From Phorcus lineatus (taxonomy: Eukaryota; Mollusca; Gastropoda; Trochida; Trochidae): 64,000 bases of DNA. Made by a program: the position numbers and the translations under genes. Below the pieces are notes generated by a model that saw only the letters and a list, made by a program, of their open reading frames with translations, was not told where the DNA came from and searched no databases. Location of the stretch: the NCBI GenBank assembly GCA_921293015.1, contig OV121090.1:18986304-19050303 (forward strand). The letters are read 5' to 3'. Below, piece after piece: positions 35,525 to 50,144 of the stretch; the first letter of the stretch is position 1; each line of letters begins with the position of its first letter.

Positions 35525-38042
35525 TACTCCATATGTGCATATTTGCATATCACATTTAGGCTGTGACTGATGTCCAGTGTTTTGAGGTTTTCGACGTCTT
35601 GAAACTATGTTTATGAAAAATTCATACTGTAAATGTCATACACTTGTTTAGTTACATTTGACTCCTCTTAAAGGCACTTTTGCAAACCAATAATTCGTAT
35701 ATACAACATATGCACAGATAATACATATTTTTCGATGTGACTAACAATCCGCTCTCAGGTAATCAACCACGTAAGTTGTAATATGTACGTATTCAGGTTA
35801 TAAAGTATATAAAGTTAGTGCAATGTTGCATTGAATCCACATGAAATACGATATGGGAAATATTAAAATTTTGCTCACAGCAGGGAGAGCGAAAACGCCA
35901 CTGCCTTCCTAAACCAATAATAATTAGTTACAGAATTGCTTTAATAAACTTTATTTCATCCTCTCTTCTCAGTGCAGAGGTAGGTAAATTCAAAAGCTGC
36001 ACGAATGACTAGTTCAACAATTTTCAGCTGTCAATATTGTTCTCCTGTTAATCATAGATTTTTTAAAATCTGTAAGCCGACTCCGGCCGTCTGAACTTTT
36101 TTTATAGTTGATTACAGGTCAATTTTAGAGAATAATGAGTATTTCATTACATCGATAGAAATCTGAAGTGAGTGCCTATGTCACTTGTCTTAAAATAGCC
36201 AATTTGAACCCAAATAATGTGCTTTAGTGTATCTAATTTAAAAAAACATTTCAAGTTTATCGGAAACAGTAAACAAGTGATGGCATTCTTTGTAAAGTAA
36301 GAAATGAAGTGATCTCACATAGTAATGGACCAATATATAATAAACATTAATGCTTTGATTAAGAAATTGGGAGACGCAATTATACATAAATATTGGCTGG
36401 TCATAGGAATTAATAAACATTTGAACGTTCTTTTAGATTTTGTAAGAAAGACATTAACTGGAAGGTTTATACATCATAAATACACATTTTAACTTCCAAT
36501 GATACCAAAAACAAACGTATGTGGATTAAATGAAAATGCTGTCCATTTTCAAGGTTGTAAACCAAAGCAGAGGCAGTACAAATTTTTCTTTTGTGATGAA
36601 TCAAATCCAAAAAGTAATTTTCATTCCGATGACAGCCTGAATATACAGTTACATAGCACTACTTGTACTTAAGACATTTATAAGATAGCTGCCTAGCATT
36701 ACTCGCGTGGTCAATCCGCTTTTAACTTCTCCATAGCTTCGGTGTTTTATGGTTACTAAATGTAGTGAAATAGGATAGCTGTGACAGAGTACGTTGTTTG
36801 GTTCGGACGACAGTCACAACTAAATAATCTGCTAGGTTTATATATTTTATTAATGATGACATTTATGTTTTCTACATATAAAGAGAGCACTATCGCTAGG
36901 AAGTTTTTGAGAGAAACTAAGGCTGAGACGTGTTCAAAACATGATTTCACCATCGACAACAGAACATGCCTTTAAGGTGCAGAAAGATTTATTTCCCCAA
37001 TAAACCTTAGTTTATACCAAAGGTATTATCGTAACCTTTGAAGATAATGCATTTGAAATAATCTCATATTTATCAAAATTAAACTTTAAGTAACTACAAT
37101 ATAACTTTTGCTCAGTTGTAAACGTTATTTTTTCTATAGTTACATTTTATCGGCTAAAGTTTAACGAAGTAACAAGTACCTTTTTTATTTTTTATGAGAA
37201 TAAAATGTAAGCATGAAATAAACACTTTGCCTTATTCTATACTTTCTTTAAGTGATCCCAATTACCTAATAGCGTTCTAATACAGGCTTTTATCTCTAAA
37301 TATGTGTTTGTCGTTCCACATTTTGCTTCATCAACTTAAAATTTCTCTATCAAAAACAATTTTGATTTAAGACCAAATAATGTTTAAAAGAAATTCATAA
37401 AAAAAGTCTATGTTTACCAGTAAATAAATGAGGGGAGACTAATGTTGGTTTAGATTTTAGCCATTCTCATTACAACATGTAACATTCGTTTTCCATCTCA
37501 GATATTTTCTGAAGATCAACCAACTTTGCGTCTACTCACTTTCTCAATTCAAGCTATCGCAGGCTAACAAACTATCAGGTCGTACTTCCTAGACTCAAAG
37601 CTGATTGGCTGAATTCGAGGATCCCTCAACATGATCTCTTTATTTCATTTTGAGATCAGAGACAAGTGTTGTATTTAATTTGAACGTGCGCACACCGAGA
37701 AAAATATCAAATTAAGGATTCAAACTGATTTGGTTACCTTTGAGTGTATTCAATCAAATCATTCACTAACATATTAATATTCTGTTAATCATATCAGAAA
37801 TTATCAAGCATAACATCATAAGTGTGATTGCACTCGTGTCGAATGTTAAACCGTTTGCTATCATTGTAATTTTCAAACGAAATCCCGGCATTTTACCTCT
37901 GTAATTTGCATCGGTTTCCGCAAGTGACCCAAATGGATATCGATATTATCCGTTGGCTTTAATAGGCATATAAATACCTCAATTGTAGGATAGAATAATG
38001 TACATATTTGTCTGTGTCTATGTTCGTTACAACAAGGAAGGT

Positions 38043-38155
38043 TGGGTCTAGATTTTCGAAGTTCTCTTTGTGCTAAGATAGTCGTAGGCCTGTGTTATTG
38101 TATGGTACTTAAGACCATCTTAGCACTAAGAGAGCTTCGGAAATACTGGTCCTGG
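38043..38155. mobile_element. Short palindromic MITE, copy 2 (array unit 1)
   Basis: Arms TCTAGATTTTCGAAGTTCTC and the inverted GAGAGCTTCGGAAATACTGG around a short AT-rich loop; same family as 27874-27984. Confidence 0.85.
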
Positions 38156-38366
38156 ATTCCTATGATTACTATGTGTAAGTAACATAGCCATTGATTAAGT
38201 TTGCATATCCTTGAAACGTAGTTTTGTACAAGCATGTGTTTGAAATTTTGAATTCTCCGATTTCTGTAGTAAAGGTTTGGTGACATTCACATAATCCTTT
38301 CATAATTCACCTTCATTTTATATTTATATGATTTCCGTTTTCAGGAAGGGGTCCTGTAACTATAGT

Positions 38367-38607
38367 AGGCCCGCCAGGGGCTTGGCAACTTAGTCTGAAG
38401 TAGAGAATTGTTCTATTCACCGTTAGGTTCTAGTGTATTGCTACACTAGCTTTCAGCGTAGCACCACCCACGGTTCGCTAGTTCAAGTCGATGCTCGCAG
38501 GATTCACCGTAAAGTATGCCTTTACCCTACAATCATACCAACAGCCGTGATATAAGTGAATTACTCTTTCAAGCGGCATTAAACCCTCACCTAACCTCAC
38601 CTGTAGC
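38367..38607 (+). mobile_element. SINE body, headless (array unit 1)
   Basis: Plus-strand relative of the 23275-23595 SINE: GCCAGGGGCTTGGCAACTTA, CACCACCCACGGTTCG, GATGCTCGCAGG and CAAGCGGCATTAAACCCTCACC follow in the same order. The tRNA-like promoter boxes are missing, so it is a truncated copy. Confidence 0.82.
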
Positions 38608-40528
38608 TATATTGATAAGTCAAGTTCTTTGTGTTGTTGTCTATTGATCATACTGTCTGAAGCGGCAGAAAAACTACAAGCTGTAGACATCTAAGGCTTA
38701 GTGAACAACATACAAATGTGATAATGATTAGTATCGACCCGCACAAATCTTAACTTTTGTAAGCTTTTATGTATTACTGGTGACTTTTCAAAAGAAGCTT
38801 TGTTAGAAGCTCAATTGTTGGAAGAAATCTGTGCATTATATACTATATTTGAGCCATGAATGTTTAACACCAGTGTAGAAATGTTAATCTTTCTATGGTT
38901 TCCCATGTATTTTCGTTGATGAATTCATTTTTTTGACTCTTATGATTGTCTATTGCATTGAAGGAAGAGTGGGGAGAAATTTTACAAAACAGACTTCGTC
39001 GACTTATTCCAACGTTACCAGTCTGATGAAGAAAGAACGTTTGCAATGATAGCCATTGAAAGTTATGACTTTGACGTCTCCTTGAGGATTAATTAGAACT
39101 TAAACATGACAAAATATCTGCAGATGTTTTCGTCAACTCTATGTCTATAGATACGTGAATGCTCACTTTCATACCATGGAAATAAAATCATATCTGCTCC
39201 TAACTTTAAGCAATAAATTCTTTGAAAAATGGCTTATGGGTTTCTTTTTTTATAATATGGTTTAAGAGGTAAACTAATAGAAATTGGTTGGATAAAAGTG
39301 TCTGAACTAGTTCTTACTAGCCTTTCCTTCTCTGGTTACACCCCCATCCCCCTCCCTTGAATCATAATACAACGATAATCGATAGTTCTATAAATCGATA
39401 AATCTATCACTTTTGTTCCAGGGACAAACACAGATTATGTGCTTATAAACAAACCGATAATCGATAGGCAGTTTTTATACCTTTTTGGTAATCTTTTTAA
39501 TTCTGTATATCAAAATACTTACTTGATGGTCATACATCTAGTGGAAGCTAAGTTGACTTCTTTCTTGTATTAGATTCTAAGTCGCTAGGTCAACATAAGA
39601 GAAGTTTCTAATCCGCTGTCATTGTCCTCACTAAAATCACCGTAAGAATCCAAAACCATAGAATATTTACAAAGAACTTCAGCAAGGTATGAATCATAAT
39701 ACAACGATAATCGATAGTTTCTTGAAACAAATCTATCTTTAAGTTGTCAATCGCTTTTGTTCCAGGGACAAACACAGATTATGTGCTTATAAGCAAACCG
39801 ATAATCGATAGGCAGTTTTATACCTTTTCTTGTAACCGTTTTAATTCTGTATATCAAAATACTTACTTGATGGTCATACATCTAGTGGAAGCTAAGTTGA
39901 CTACTTTCTTGCATTAGATTCTAAGTCGCTAGGTCAACATCAGAGAAGTTTCAAATCCGCTGTCATTGTCCTAAAAAAATCACCGTTAGAATCCAATCAC
40001 GACGAATGTTATCCCTGCATCTTGAAAGGTACATTACGCAATAAGAAATTTCACGATAAAGCGTCAATAAAACGCAGGTCACCTACTCACGTGATCACCA
40101 ACAAGGATATATTGAACAATTTATATGCCCCACCTACCTTTTAACATTTTCCTTGGCATACATGTGTTACACAATACTAATTGTTACATTACTACATAAT
40201 GTCGATTTCACGAATGCATGTCGTGAATAAGCGACAACCACTCGTTAGTTAACTTATAAAGCCAATCAAAACAGAATTCGCGCTCTGCTGATAAGGCGAT
40301 ATGACGTTACTGGCAACATAGTCCAGTACATGTAAGAGGGTAACAAACATCGAGACTATGCATTACATGGGGAAGGTAAATTGAGCCTACAGAAGTAGTT
40401 AATAGTATTTACATGGACGAATATTACTCAAGTGAAATACATTTTGAAGCTTTTAGTTGTCAATATTGTATGGAAAAGCATCTTTGCCATTTCCTACTCA
40501 TATGGTTTATGATAAGTAGTGACAAATA

Positions 40529-41748
40529 CGAGGGGTAGTCAATAAGTTCATAAAAGTGAGAAAAAAAAACAAAAGCCAATGCTTGTGGCATTGATTTTAG
40601 TTTTCATATAATCTCACTGGACCTTAATGCACTTTGTCCATTTGTCTTGCCCTTGCTTTTTAAGTCTTCTGACACGCCCCTAAGCCATGTCTCAGTAGCT
40701 GCCTAGAGTTCATCATCATTGCAAAATCTTGTACCAAGTGCGATTGTTAATTGCGAAACAGGCAGTAGTCGCTTGGGGCCGGATCTGGACTGTAGGGGGA
40801 TGGTTTATTTTCTTTCAAGCCACATTGTTGAAGTGCAGTCCGTGCAATACGACTCTTGTGCACTGGAGCATTGTCATGAAGACGCATAACTACAGCAGTC
40901 AGCATGCCGCGCCTCTTCTTCATCGCCGTTCTCGGTTGCTTCATCAAGAGCGCATAGTACACCCCTGTTATTGTAGCTTTAGTTGGTATACCAAGCCCCT
41001 TGAATCCAAGACATTGGTCGTCATGGACTAGCCAGCAGAAGGCTGAGTTCTGAACTTCTTGGGTGTCGGAATGCTTCCATTGAATGCATTCTTGCTTGGT
41101 GTCCAAGTGATGAATCCAAGTTTCATCCCCTGTAACCAGATGGGCACGAAAGTTATTGGGATCAGCATTTTAGATGTCGAAGAGCTCACGACTGGATTCA
41201 ACTCCCTGTTGTCAATCTTGTGCATTTAAGTTTCGTGGCACCCATCTTGCAGACACCATAGGCATGAGTAGGTGATTATGAATTATGGTGCAAACACTTC
41301 ATGAAAAATGCCACATTCTGAAGATATCTCCACCTTTATTCTACAAGCGGACATGATTAAGCCCTGGACCCGTGTAACAGTATCATATGTAATGGCTTTA
41401 ACAGGCCTTCCTGGCTGTGGGCGACCGTTCAAGGAGCTGCGACACTGCTTATACTCAGCTGACCATTTTGCAAAAATGGAATATTGATGGGCTTCATTCT
41501 CATAGACATTGGCCATACGTTTATGTTTTTAGGCCACATTCACCCCTTCTTTCGTGAGAAACGTTATAACTGCACGATGCTCAGTTTTAGCTGTGTTCAA
41601 CAGGCTGCAAATTTCCAGTAAATAATCGTGAAGGATTGTTAAGGTCTGAAAACAGTCGTCAGATGGCTTATCTTAATAATAACATTAAAAATTATGTCTT
41701 CAGGGGTGTATCAATACTCACTTCTATGACCTTATTGACTTCCCCTTG
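40529..41748 (-). mobile_element. Mariner element, defective, array copy 2
   Basis: Almost the same sequence as copy 1, with the same stops and the same one-base loss that breaks the frame after SSECGIFHE. It also has a mutated right terminus (CCCCTTGTA instead of CCCCTCGTA). Visible differences from copy 1 are few (for example GACACCCAAG against GACACCAAAG on the minus strand). Confidence 0.93.
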
Positions 41749-44247
41749 TACTCCATATGTGCATATTTGCATATCACATTTAGGCTGTGACTGATGTCCA
41801 GTGTTTTGAGGTTTTCGACGTCTTGAAACTATGTTTATGAAAAATTTATACTGTAAATGTCATACACTTGTTTAGTTACATTTGACTCCTCTTAAAGGCA
41901 CTTTTGCAAACCAATAATTCGTATATACAACATATGCACAGATAATACATATTTTTCGATGTGACTAACAATCCGCTCTCAGGTAATCAACCACGTAAGT
42001 TGTAATATGTACGTATTCAGGTTATAAAGTATATAAAGTTAGTGCAATGTTGCATTGAATCCACATGAAATACGATATGGGAAATATTAAAATTTTGCTC
42101 ACAGCAGGGAGAGCGAAAACGCCACTGCCTTCCTAAACCAATAATAATTAGTTACAGAATTGCTTTAATAAACTTTATTTCATCCTCTCTTCTCAGTGCA
42201 GAGGTAGGTAAATTCAAAAGCTGCACGAATGACTAGTTCAACAATTTTCAGCTGTCAATATTGTTCTCCTGTTAATCATAGATTTTTTAAAATCTGTAAG
42301 CCGACTCCGGCCGTCTGAACTTTTTTTATAGTTGATTACAGGTCAATTTTAGAGAATAATGAGTATTTCATTACATCGATAGAAATCTGAAGTGAGTGCC
42401 TATGTCACTTGTCTTAAAATAGCCAATTTGAACCCAAATAATGTGCTTTAGTGTATCTAATTTAAAAAAACATTTCAAGTTTATCGGAAACAGTAAACAA
42501 GTGATGGCTTTCTTTGTAAAGTAAGAAATGAAGTGATCTCACATAGTAATGGACCAATATATAATAAACATTAATGCTTTGATTAAGAAATTGGGAGACG
42601 CAATTATACATAAATATTGGCTGGTCATAGGAATTAATAAACATTTGAACGTTCTTTTAGATTTTGTAAGAAAGACATTAACTGGAAGGTTTATACATCA
42701 TAAATACACATTTTAACTTCCAATGATACCAAAAACAAACGTATGTGGATTAAATGAAAATGCTGTCCATTTTCAGGGTTGTAAACCAAAGCAGAGGCAG
42801 TACAAATTTTTCTTTTGTGATGAATCAAATCCAAAAAGTAATTTTCATTCCGACGACAGCCTGAATATACAGTTACATCGCACTACTTGTACTTACGACA
42901 TTTATAAGATAGCTGCCTAGCATTACTCGCGTGGTCAATCCGCTTTTAACTTCTCCATAGCTTCGGTGTTTTATGGTTACTCAATGTAGTGAAATAGGAT
43001 AGCTGTGACAGAGTACGTTGTTTGGTTCGGACGACAGTCACAACTAAATAATCTGCTAGGTTTATATATTTTATTAATGATGACATTTATGTTTACTCCA
43101 TATAAAGAGAACACTATCGCTAGGAAGTTTTTGAGAGAAACTAAGGCTGAGACGTGTTCAAAACATGATTTCACCATCGACAACAGAGCATGCCTTTAAG
43201 GTGCAGAAAGATTTATTTCCCCAATAAACCTTAGTTTATACCAAAGGTATTATCGTAACCTTTGAAGATAATGCATTTGGAATAATCTCATATTTATCAA
43301 AATTAAACGTAAAGTAACTACAATATAACTTTTGCTCAGTTGTAAACGTTATTTTTTCTATAGTTACATTTTATCGGCTAAAGTTTAACGAAGTAACAAG
43401 TACCTTTTTTATTTTTTATGAGAATAATATGTTAGCATGAAATAAACACTTTGCCTTATTCTATACTTTCTTTAAGTGATCCCAATTACCTAATAGCGTT
43501 CTAATACAGGCTTTTATCTCTTACAATGTAATATGTGTTTGTCGTTCCACATTTTGCTTCATCAACTTAAAATTTCTCTATCAAAAACAATTTTGATTTA
43601 AGACCAAATAATGTTAAAAAGAAATTCATAAAAAAAATTCTATGTTTACCAGTAAATAAATGAGGGGAGACTAATGTTGGTTTAGATTTTAGCCATTCTC
43701 ATTACAACATGTAACATTCGTTTTCTATCTCAGATATTTTCTGAAGATCAACCAACTTTGCGTCTACTCACTTTCTCAATTCAAGCTATCGCAGGCTTAC
43801 AAACTATCAGGTCGTACTTCCTAGACTCAAAGCTGATTGGCTCTTTATTTCATTTTGAGATCAGAGACAAGTGTTGTATTTAATTTGAACGTGCGCACAC
43901 CGAGAAAAATATAAAATTAAGGATTCAAACTGATTTGGTTACCTTTGAGTGTATTCAATCAAATCATTCACTAACATATTAATATTCTGTTAATCATATC
44001 ACAAATTATCAAGCATAACATCATAAGTGTGATTGCACTCATGTCGAATGTTAAACCGTTTGCTATCATTGTAATTTTCAAACGAAATCCCGGCATTTGA
44101 CATCTGTAATTTGCATCGGTTTCCGCAAGTGACCCAAATGGATATCGATATTATCCGTTGGCTTTAATAGGCATATAAATATCTCAATTGTAGGATAGAA
44201 TAATGTACATACTTGTCTGTGTCTATGTTCGTTACAACAAGGAAGGT

Positions 44248-44360
44248 TGGGTCTAGATTTTCGAAGTTCTCTTTGTGCTAAGATAGTCGTAGGCCTGTGT
44301 TATTGTATGGTACTTAAGACCATCTTAGCACTAAGAGAGCTTCGGAAATACTGGTCCTGG
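44248..44360. mobile_element. Short palindromic MITE, copy 3 (array unit 2)
   Basis: Array copy of 38043-38155; no independent insertion. Confidence 0.85.
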
Positions 44361-44572
44361 ATTCCTATGATTACTATGTGTAAGTAACATAGCCATTGAT
44401 TAAGTTTGCATATCCTTGAAACGTAGTTTTGTACAAGCATGTGTTTGAAATTTTGAATTCTCCGATTTCTGTAGTAAAGGTTTGGTGACATTCACATAAT
44501 CCTTTCATAATTCACCTTCATTTTATATTTATATGATTTCCGTTTTCAGGAAGGGGTCCTGTAACTATAGTA

Positions 44573-44808
44573 GACCCGCCAGGGGCTTGGCAACTTAGTC
44601 TGAAGTAGAGAATTGTTCTATTCACCGTTAGGTTCTAGTGTATTGCTACACTAGCTTTCAGCGTAGTACCACCCACGGTTCGCTAGTTCAAGTCGATGCT
44701 CGCAGGTTTCACCGTAAAGTATGCCTTACCCTACAATTATACCAACAGCCGTGATATAAGTGAATTACTCTTTAAAGCGGCATTAAACCCTCACCTCACC
44801 TCACCTGT
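44573..44808 (+). mobile_element. SINE body, headless (array unit 2)
   Basis: Array copy of 38367-38607 with small changes. Confidence 0.82.
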
Positions 44809-46451
44809 AGCTATATTGATAAGTCAAGTTCTTTGTGTTGTTGTCTATTGATCATACTGTCTGAAGCGGCAGAAAAACTACAAGCTGTAGATATCTAAGG
44901 CTTAGTGAACAACATACAAATATGATAATGATTAGTAGGGACCGCGCACAAATCTTAACTTTTGTAAGCTTTTATGTATTACTGGTGACTTTTCAAAGGA
45001 AGCTTTGTTAGAAGCTCAATTGTTGGAAGAAATCTGTGCATTATATACTATATTTGAGCCATGAATGTTTAACACCAGTGTAGAAATGTTAATCTTTCTA
45101 TGGTTTCCCATGTATTTTCGTTGATGACTTCATTTTTTTGACTCTTATGATTGTCTATTGCATTGAAGGAAGAGTGGGGAGAAATTTTACAAAACAGACT
45201 TCGTCGACTTATTCCAACGTCACCAGTCTGATGAAGAAGGAACGTTTGCAATGATAGCCATTGAAAGTTATGACTTTGGCGTCTCCTTGAGGATTAATTA
45301 GAACTTAAACATTACAAAATATCTGCAGATGTTTTCGTCAACTCTATGTCTATAGACACGTGAATGCTCACTTTCATACCATTGAAACAAAATCATATCT
45401 GCTCCTAACGATAAGCAATAAATTCTTTGAAAAATGGCTTATGGGTTTCTTTTTTTTATAATATGGTTTAAGAGGTAAACTAATAGAAATTGGTTGGATA
45501 AAAGTGTCTGAACTAGTTCTTACTAGCCTTTCCTTCTCTGGTTACACCCTCATCTCCCTCCCTTGAATCATAATACAACGATAATCGATAGTTCTATAAA
45601 TCGATAAATCTATCACTTTTGTTCCAGGGACAAACACAGATTATGTGCTTATAAACAAACCGATAATCGATAGGCAGTTTTTATACCTTTTAGGTAATCT
45701 TTTTAATTCTGTATATCAAAATACTTACTTGATGGTCATACATCTAGTGGAAGCTAAGTTGACTTCTTTCTTGCATTAGATTCTAAGTCGCTAGGTCAAC
45801 ATCAGAGAAGTTTCAAATCCGTTGTCATTGTCCTAAAAAAAAATCACCGTTAGAATCCAATACCATAGGATACTTACAAAGAACTTCATCAAGGTATAAA
45901 TATTTTCAATGAGATACGATTCTTAACCTATTTGTATCACGACGAATGTTATCCCTGCATCTTGAAAGGTACATTACGCAATAACAAATTTCACGATAAA
46001 GCGCCAATAAAACGCAGGTCACCTACTCACGTGATCACCAACAAGGATATATTGAACAATTTATATGCCCCACCTACCTTTTAACATTTTCCTTGGCATA
46101 CATGTGTTACACAATACTAAATGTTACATTACTTCATAATGTCGATTTCACCAATGCATGTCGTGAATAAGCGACAACGACTCGTTAGCTAACTTATAAC
46201 GCCAGTCAAAACAGAATTCGCGGTCTGCTGTTAAGGCGATATGACGTTACTGGCAACATAGTCCAGTAAGAGGGTAACAAACATCGAGACTATGCATTAC
46301 ATGGGGAAGGTAAATTGAGCCTACAGAAGTAGTTAATAGTATTTACATGGACCAATATTACTCAAGTGAAATACATCTTGAAGCATATAATTGACAACAT
46401 TGTATGGAAAGGCATTTTTGCCATATGGTTTGTCATAAGTAGTGACGAATA

Positions 46452-47652
46452 CGAGGGGAAGTCAATAAGTTTATAAACGTGAGTATAAAACAAAAAACAA
46501 TGCTTGAGGCATTGATTTTAGTTTTCATATAATCTCACTGGACCTCAATGCACTTTGTCCATTTGTCTTGCCCTTGCTTTTTAAGTCTTCTGACACGCCC
46601 CTCAGCCATGTCTCAGTAGCTGCCTAGAGTTCATCATCATCGCAAAATCGTGTACCAAGTGTGATTTCAAATTGCGATACAGGCAAGTCGCCTGGGGCCG
46701 GATCTGGACTGTAGGGGGTCGGTTAAGGTCTTCCAAGCCACATTGTTGAAGTGCAAAACGACTCTTGTGCACTGGAGCGTTGTCATGAAGAAGCATAACT
46801 ACAGCAGTCAACATGCCGCGCCTCTTCTTGATCGCCGCTCTCAGATGCTTCATCAAGAACACATAGTACGCCCCTGTTATTGTAGCTTTAGTTGGTATAC
46901 AAAGCCCCTTGAATCCAAGACATTGGTCGTCATGGACTAGCCAGCAGAAGGTTGAGTTCTGAAATTCTTGGGTTTCGGAATGCTTCAATTGCATGCATGC
47001 TTGCTTGGTGTCAAGTGATGAATCCAAGTTTCATCCCCTGTAACCAGACGGGCACGAAAGTTATTGGGATCAGCATTTTAGATGTCGAAGAGCTCATGAC
47101 TGGATTCAACTCCCAGCATCTTGTACATTTAAGTTTCGTGGCACCAATCTTGTAGACACCATAGACATGAGTAGGTGATTATGAATTATGGTGCAAACGC
47201 TTCCATGAGAAATGCCACATTCTGAAGATATCTCCACCTTTATTCTAAAGGCAGACATGATGAAGCCCAGGACCCGTGTAACCGTATCATATGTAATGGC
47301 TTTAACAGGCCTTCCTGACCGTGGACCATCGTTCAAGTAGCTGCGACCCCGCTTAAATTCAGCTGACCATTTTGCAACAATGGAATACTGAGGTGTTTCT
47401 TTCTCATAGACATTGGCCGTACGTTTATGTATTTAGGCCACATTCACCCCTTCTTTCGTGAGAAACGTTATAACTGCACGATGCTCCGTTTTAGCTGTGT
47501 TCAACAGGCTGCAAATTTCCAATAAATAATCGTGAAGGGTTGTTAAGGTCTGAAAACAGTCGTCAGATGGCTTATCTTAATAATAACATTAAAAATTATG
47601 TCTTCAGGGGTGTATCAATACTCACTTCTATGACCTTATTGACTTCCCCTCG
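46452..47652 (-). mobile_element. Mariner element, defective, array copy 3 (most diverged)
   Basis: 1201 bp with the same ends. It has its own deletions (near 46690 and 46757) and many substitutions, yet it retains the frame across the helix-turn-helix/first domain junction (SSECGISHGSVCTIIHNHLL), which copies 1 and 2 have lost. The DNAPVHKS motif is kept; the third Asp motif is frameshifted. Confidence 0.92.
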
Positions 47653-50144
47653 TACTCCATATGTGCATATTTGCATATCACATTTAGGCTGTGACTGATG
47701 TCCAGTGTTTTGAGGTTTTCGACGTCTTGAAACTATGTTTATGAAAAATTCATACTGTAAATGTCATACACTTGTTTAGTTACAATTGACTCCTCTTAAA
47801 GGCACTATAGCAAACCAATAATTCGTATATACAACATATGCACAGATAATACATATTTTTCGATGTGACTATCAGTCCGCTCTCAGGTAATCAACCACGT
47901 AAGTTGTAATATGTACGTATTCAGGTTATAAAGTATATAAAGTTAGTGCAATGTTGCATTGAATCCACATGAAATACGATATGGGAAATATTAAAATTTT
48001 GCTCACAGCAGGGAGAGCGAAAACGCCACTGCCTTCCTAAACCAATAATAATTAGTTACAGAATTGCTTTAATAAACTTTATTTCATCCTCTCTTCTCAG
48101 TGCAGAGGTAGGTAAATTCAAAAGCTGCACAAATGACTAGTTCAACAATTTTCAGCTGTCAATATTGTTCTCCTGTTAATCATAGATTTTTTAAAATCTG
48201 TAAGCCGACTCCGGCCGTCTGAACTTTTTTTATAGTTGATTACAGGTCAATTTTAGAGAATAATGAGTATTTCATTACATCGATAGAAATCTGAAGTGAG
48301 TGCCTATGTCACTTGTCTTAAAGTAGCCAATTTGAACCCAAATAATGTGCTTTAGTGTATCTGATTTAAAAAAACATTTCAAGTTTATCGGAAACAGTAA
48401 ACAAGTGATGGCTTTCTTTGTAAAGTAAGAAATGAAGTGATCTCACATAGTAATGGACCAATATATAATAAACATTAATGCTTTGATTAAGAAATTGGGA
48501 GACGCAATTATACATAAATATTGGCTGGTCATAGGAATTAATAAACATTTGAACGTTCTTTTAGATTTTGTAAGAAAGACATTAACTGGAAGGTTTATAC
48601 ATCATAAATACACATTTTAACTTCCAATGATACCAAAAACAAACGTATGTGGATTAAATGAAAATGCTGTCCATTTTCAAGGTTGTAAACCAAAGCAGAG
48701 GCAGTACAAATTTTTCTTTTGTGATGAATCAAATTCAAAAACTAATTTTCATTCCGACGACAGCCTGAATATACAGTTACATCGCACTACTTGTACTTAA
48801 GACATTTATAAGATAGCTGCCTAGCATTACTCGCGTGGTCAATCCGCTTTTAACTTCTCCATAGCTTCGGTGTTTTATGGTTACTAAATGTAGTGAAATA
48901 GGATAGCTGTGACAGAGTACGTTGTTTGGTTCGGACGACAGTCACAACTAAATAATCTGCTAGGTTTATATATTTTATTAATGATGACATTTATGTTTTC
49001 TACATATAAAGAGAGCACTATCGCTAGGAAGTTTTTGAGAGAAACTAAGGCTGAGACGTGTTCAAAACATGATTTCACCATCGACAACAGAACATGCCTA
49101 TAAGGTGCAGAAAGATTTATTTCCCCAATAAACCTTAGTTTATACCAAAGGTATTATCGTAACCTTTGAAGATAATGTATTTGGAATAATCTCATATTTA
49201 TCAAAATTAAACTTTAAGTAACTACAATATAACTTTTGCTCAGTTGTAAACGTTATTTTTTCTATAGTTACATTTTATCGGCTAAAGTTTAACGAAGTAA
49301 CAAGTACCTTTTTTATTTTTTATGAGAATAAAATGTAAGCATGAAATAAACACTTTGCCTTATTCTATTCTTTCTTTAAGTGATCCCAATTACCTAATAG
49401 CGTTCTAATAGAGGCTTTTATCTCTTAATATGTGTTTGTCGTTCCACATTTTGCTTCATCAACTTAAAATTTCTCTATCAAAAACAATTTTGATTTAAGA
49501 CCAAATAATGTTAAAAAGAAATTCATAAAAAAAATTCTATGTTTACCAGTAAATAAATGAGGGGAGACTAATGTTGGTTTAGATTTTAGCCATTCTCATT
49601 ACAACATGTAACAATCGTTTTCTATCTCAGATATTTTCTGAAGATCAACCAACTTTGCGTCTACTCACTTTCTCAATTCAAGCTATCGCAGGCTTACAAA
49701 CTATCAGGTCGTACTTCCTAGACTCAAAGCTGATTGGCTCTTTATTTCATTTTGAGATCAGAGACAAGTGTTGTATTTAATTTGAACGTGCGCACACCGA
49801 GAAAAATATAAAATTAAGGATTCAAACTGATTTGGTTACCTTTGAGTGTATTCAATCAAATCATTCACTAACATATTAATATTCTGTTAATCATATCACA
49901 AATTATCAAGCATAACATCCTAAGTGTGATTGCACTCGTGTCGACTGTTAAACCGTTTGCTATCATTGTAATTTTCAAACGAAATCCCGGCATTTTACCT
50001 CTGTAATTTGCATCGGTTTCCGCAAGTGACCCAAATGAATATCGATATTATCCGTTGGCTTTAATAGGCATATAAATATCTCAATTGTAGGATAGAATAA
50101 TGTACATATTTGTCTGTGTCTATGTTCGTTACAACAAGGAAGGT

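Larger units (their letters stand above)
32539..38798 (+). repeat. Tandem segmental array, unit 1 (about 6.26 kb)
   Basis: First of three head-to-tail copies of a long noncoding unit. Order inside: a spacer, two 0.3-kb internal repeats (from 33136 and 33468), a mariner relic (34306-35524), about 2.5 kb of anonymous DNA, a palindromic MITE (38043-38155) and a SINE body (38367-38607). Offsets to unit 2 are constant at about 6205-6260 bp. Unit 1 alone keeps 26 or so extra bases with GAATTCGAGGATCC near 37611. Confidence 0.95.
38799..45003 (+). repeat. Tandem segmental array, unit 2 (about 6.2 kb)
   Basis: Starts at the TTTGTTAG junction after GAAGC, the same junction as the start of unit 1. It carries the same internal double repeat (from 39359 and 39691), mariner, MITE and SINE. 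It is nearly identical to unit 1 across the mariner region but shares the short deletion at GATTGGCTCTTTATTTC (about 43836) with unit 3. Confidence 0.95.

Noticed and set aside
34505..41031. 100-aa plus-strand frames at 34505-34807 and 40729-41031
   Set aside because: They are antisense shadows of the mariner transposase on the minus strand.
36756..49103. Repeated small frames in the array (60-68 aa, three copies each) as conserved genes
   Set aside because: They are conserved only because the whole 6.2-kb unit is duplicated; overlapping frames on both strands are equally conserved, and the peptides have no motifs.
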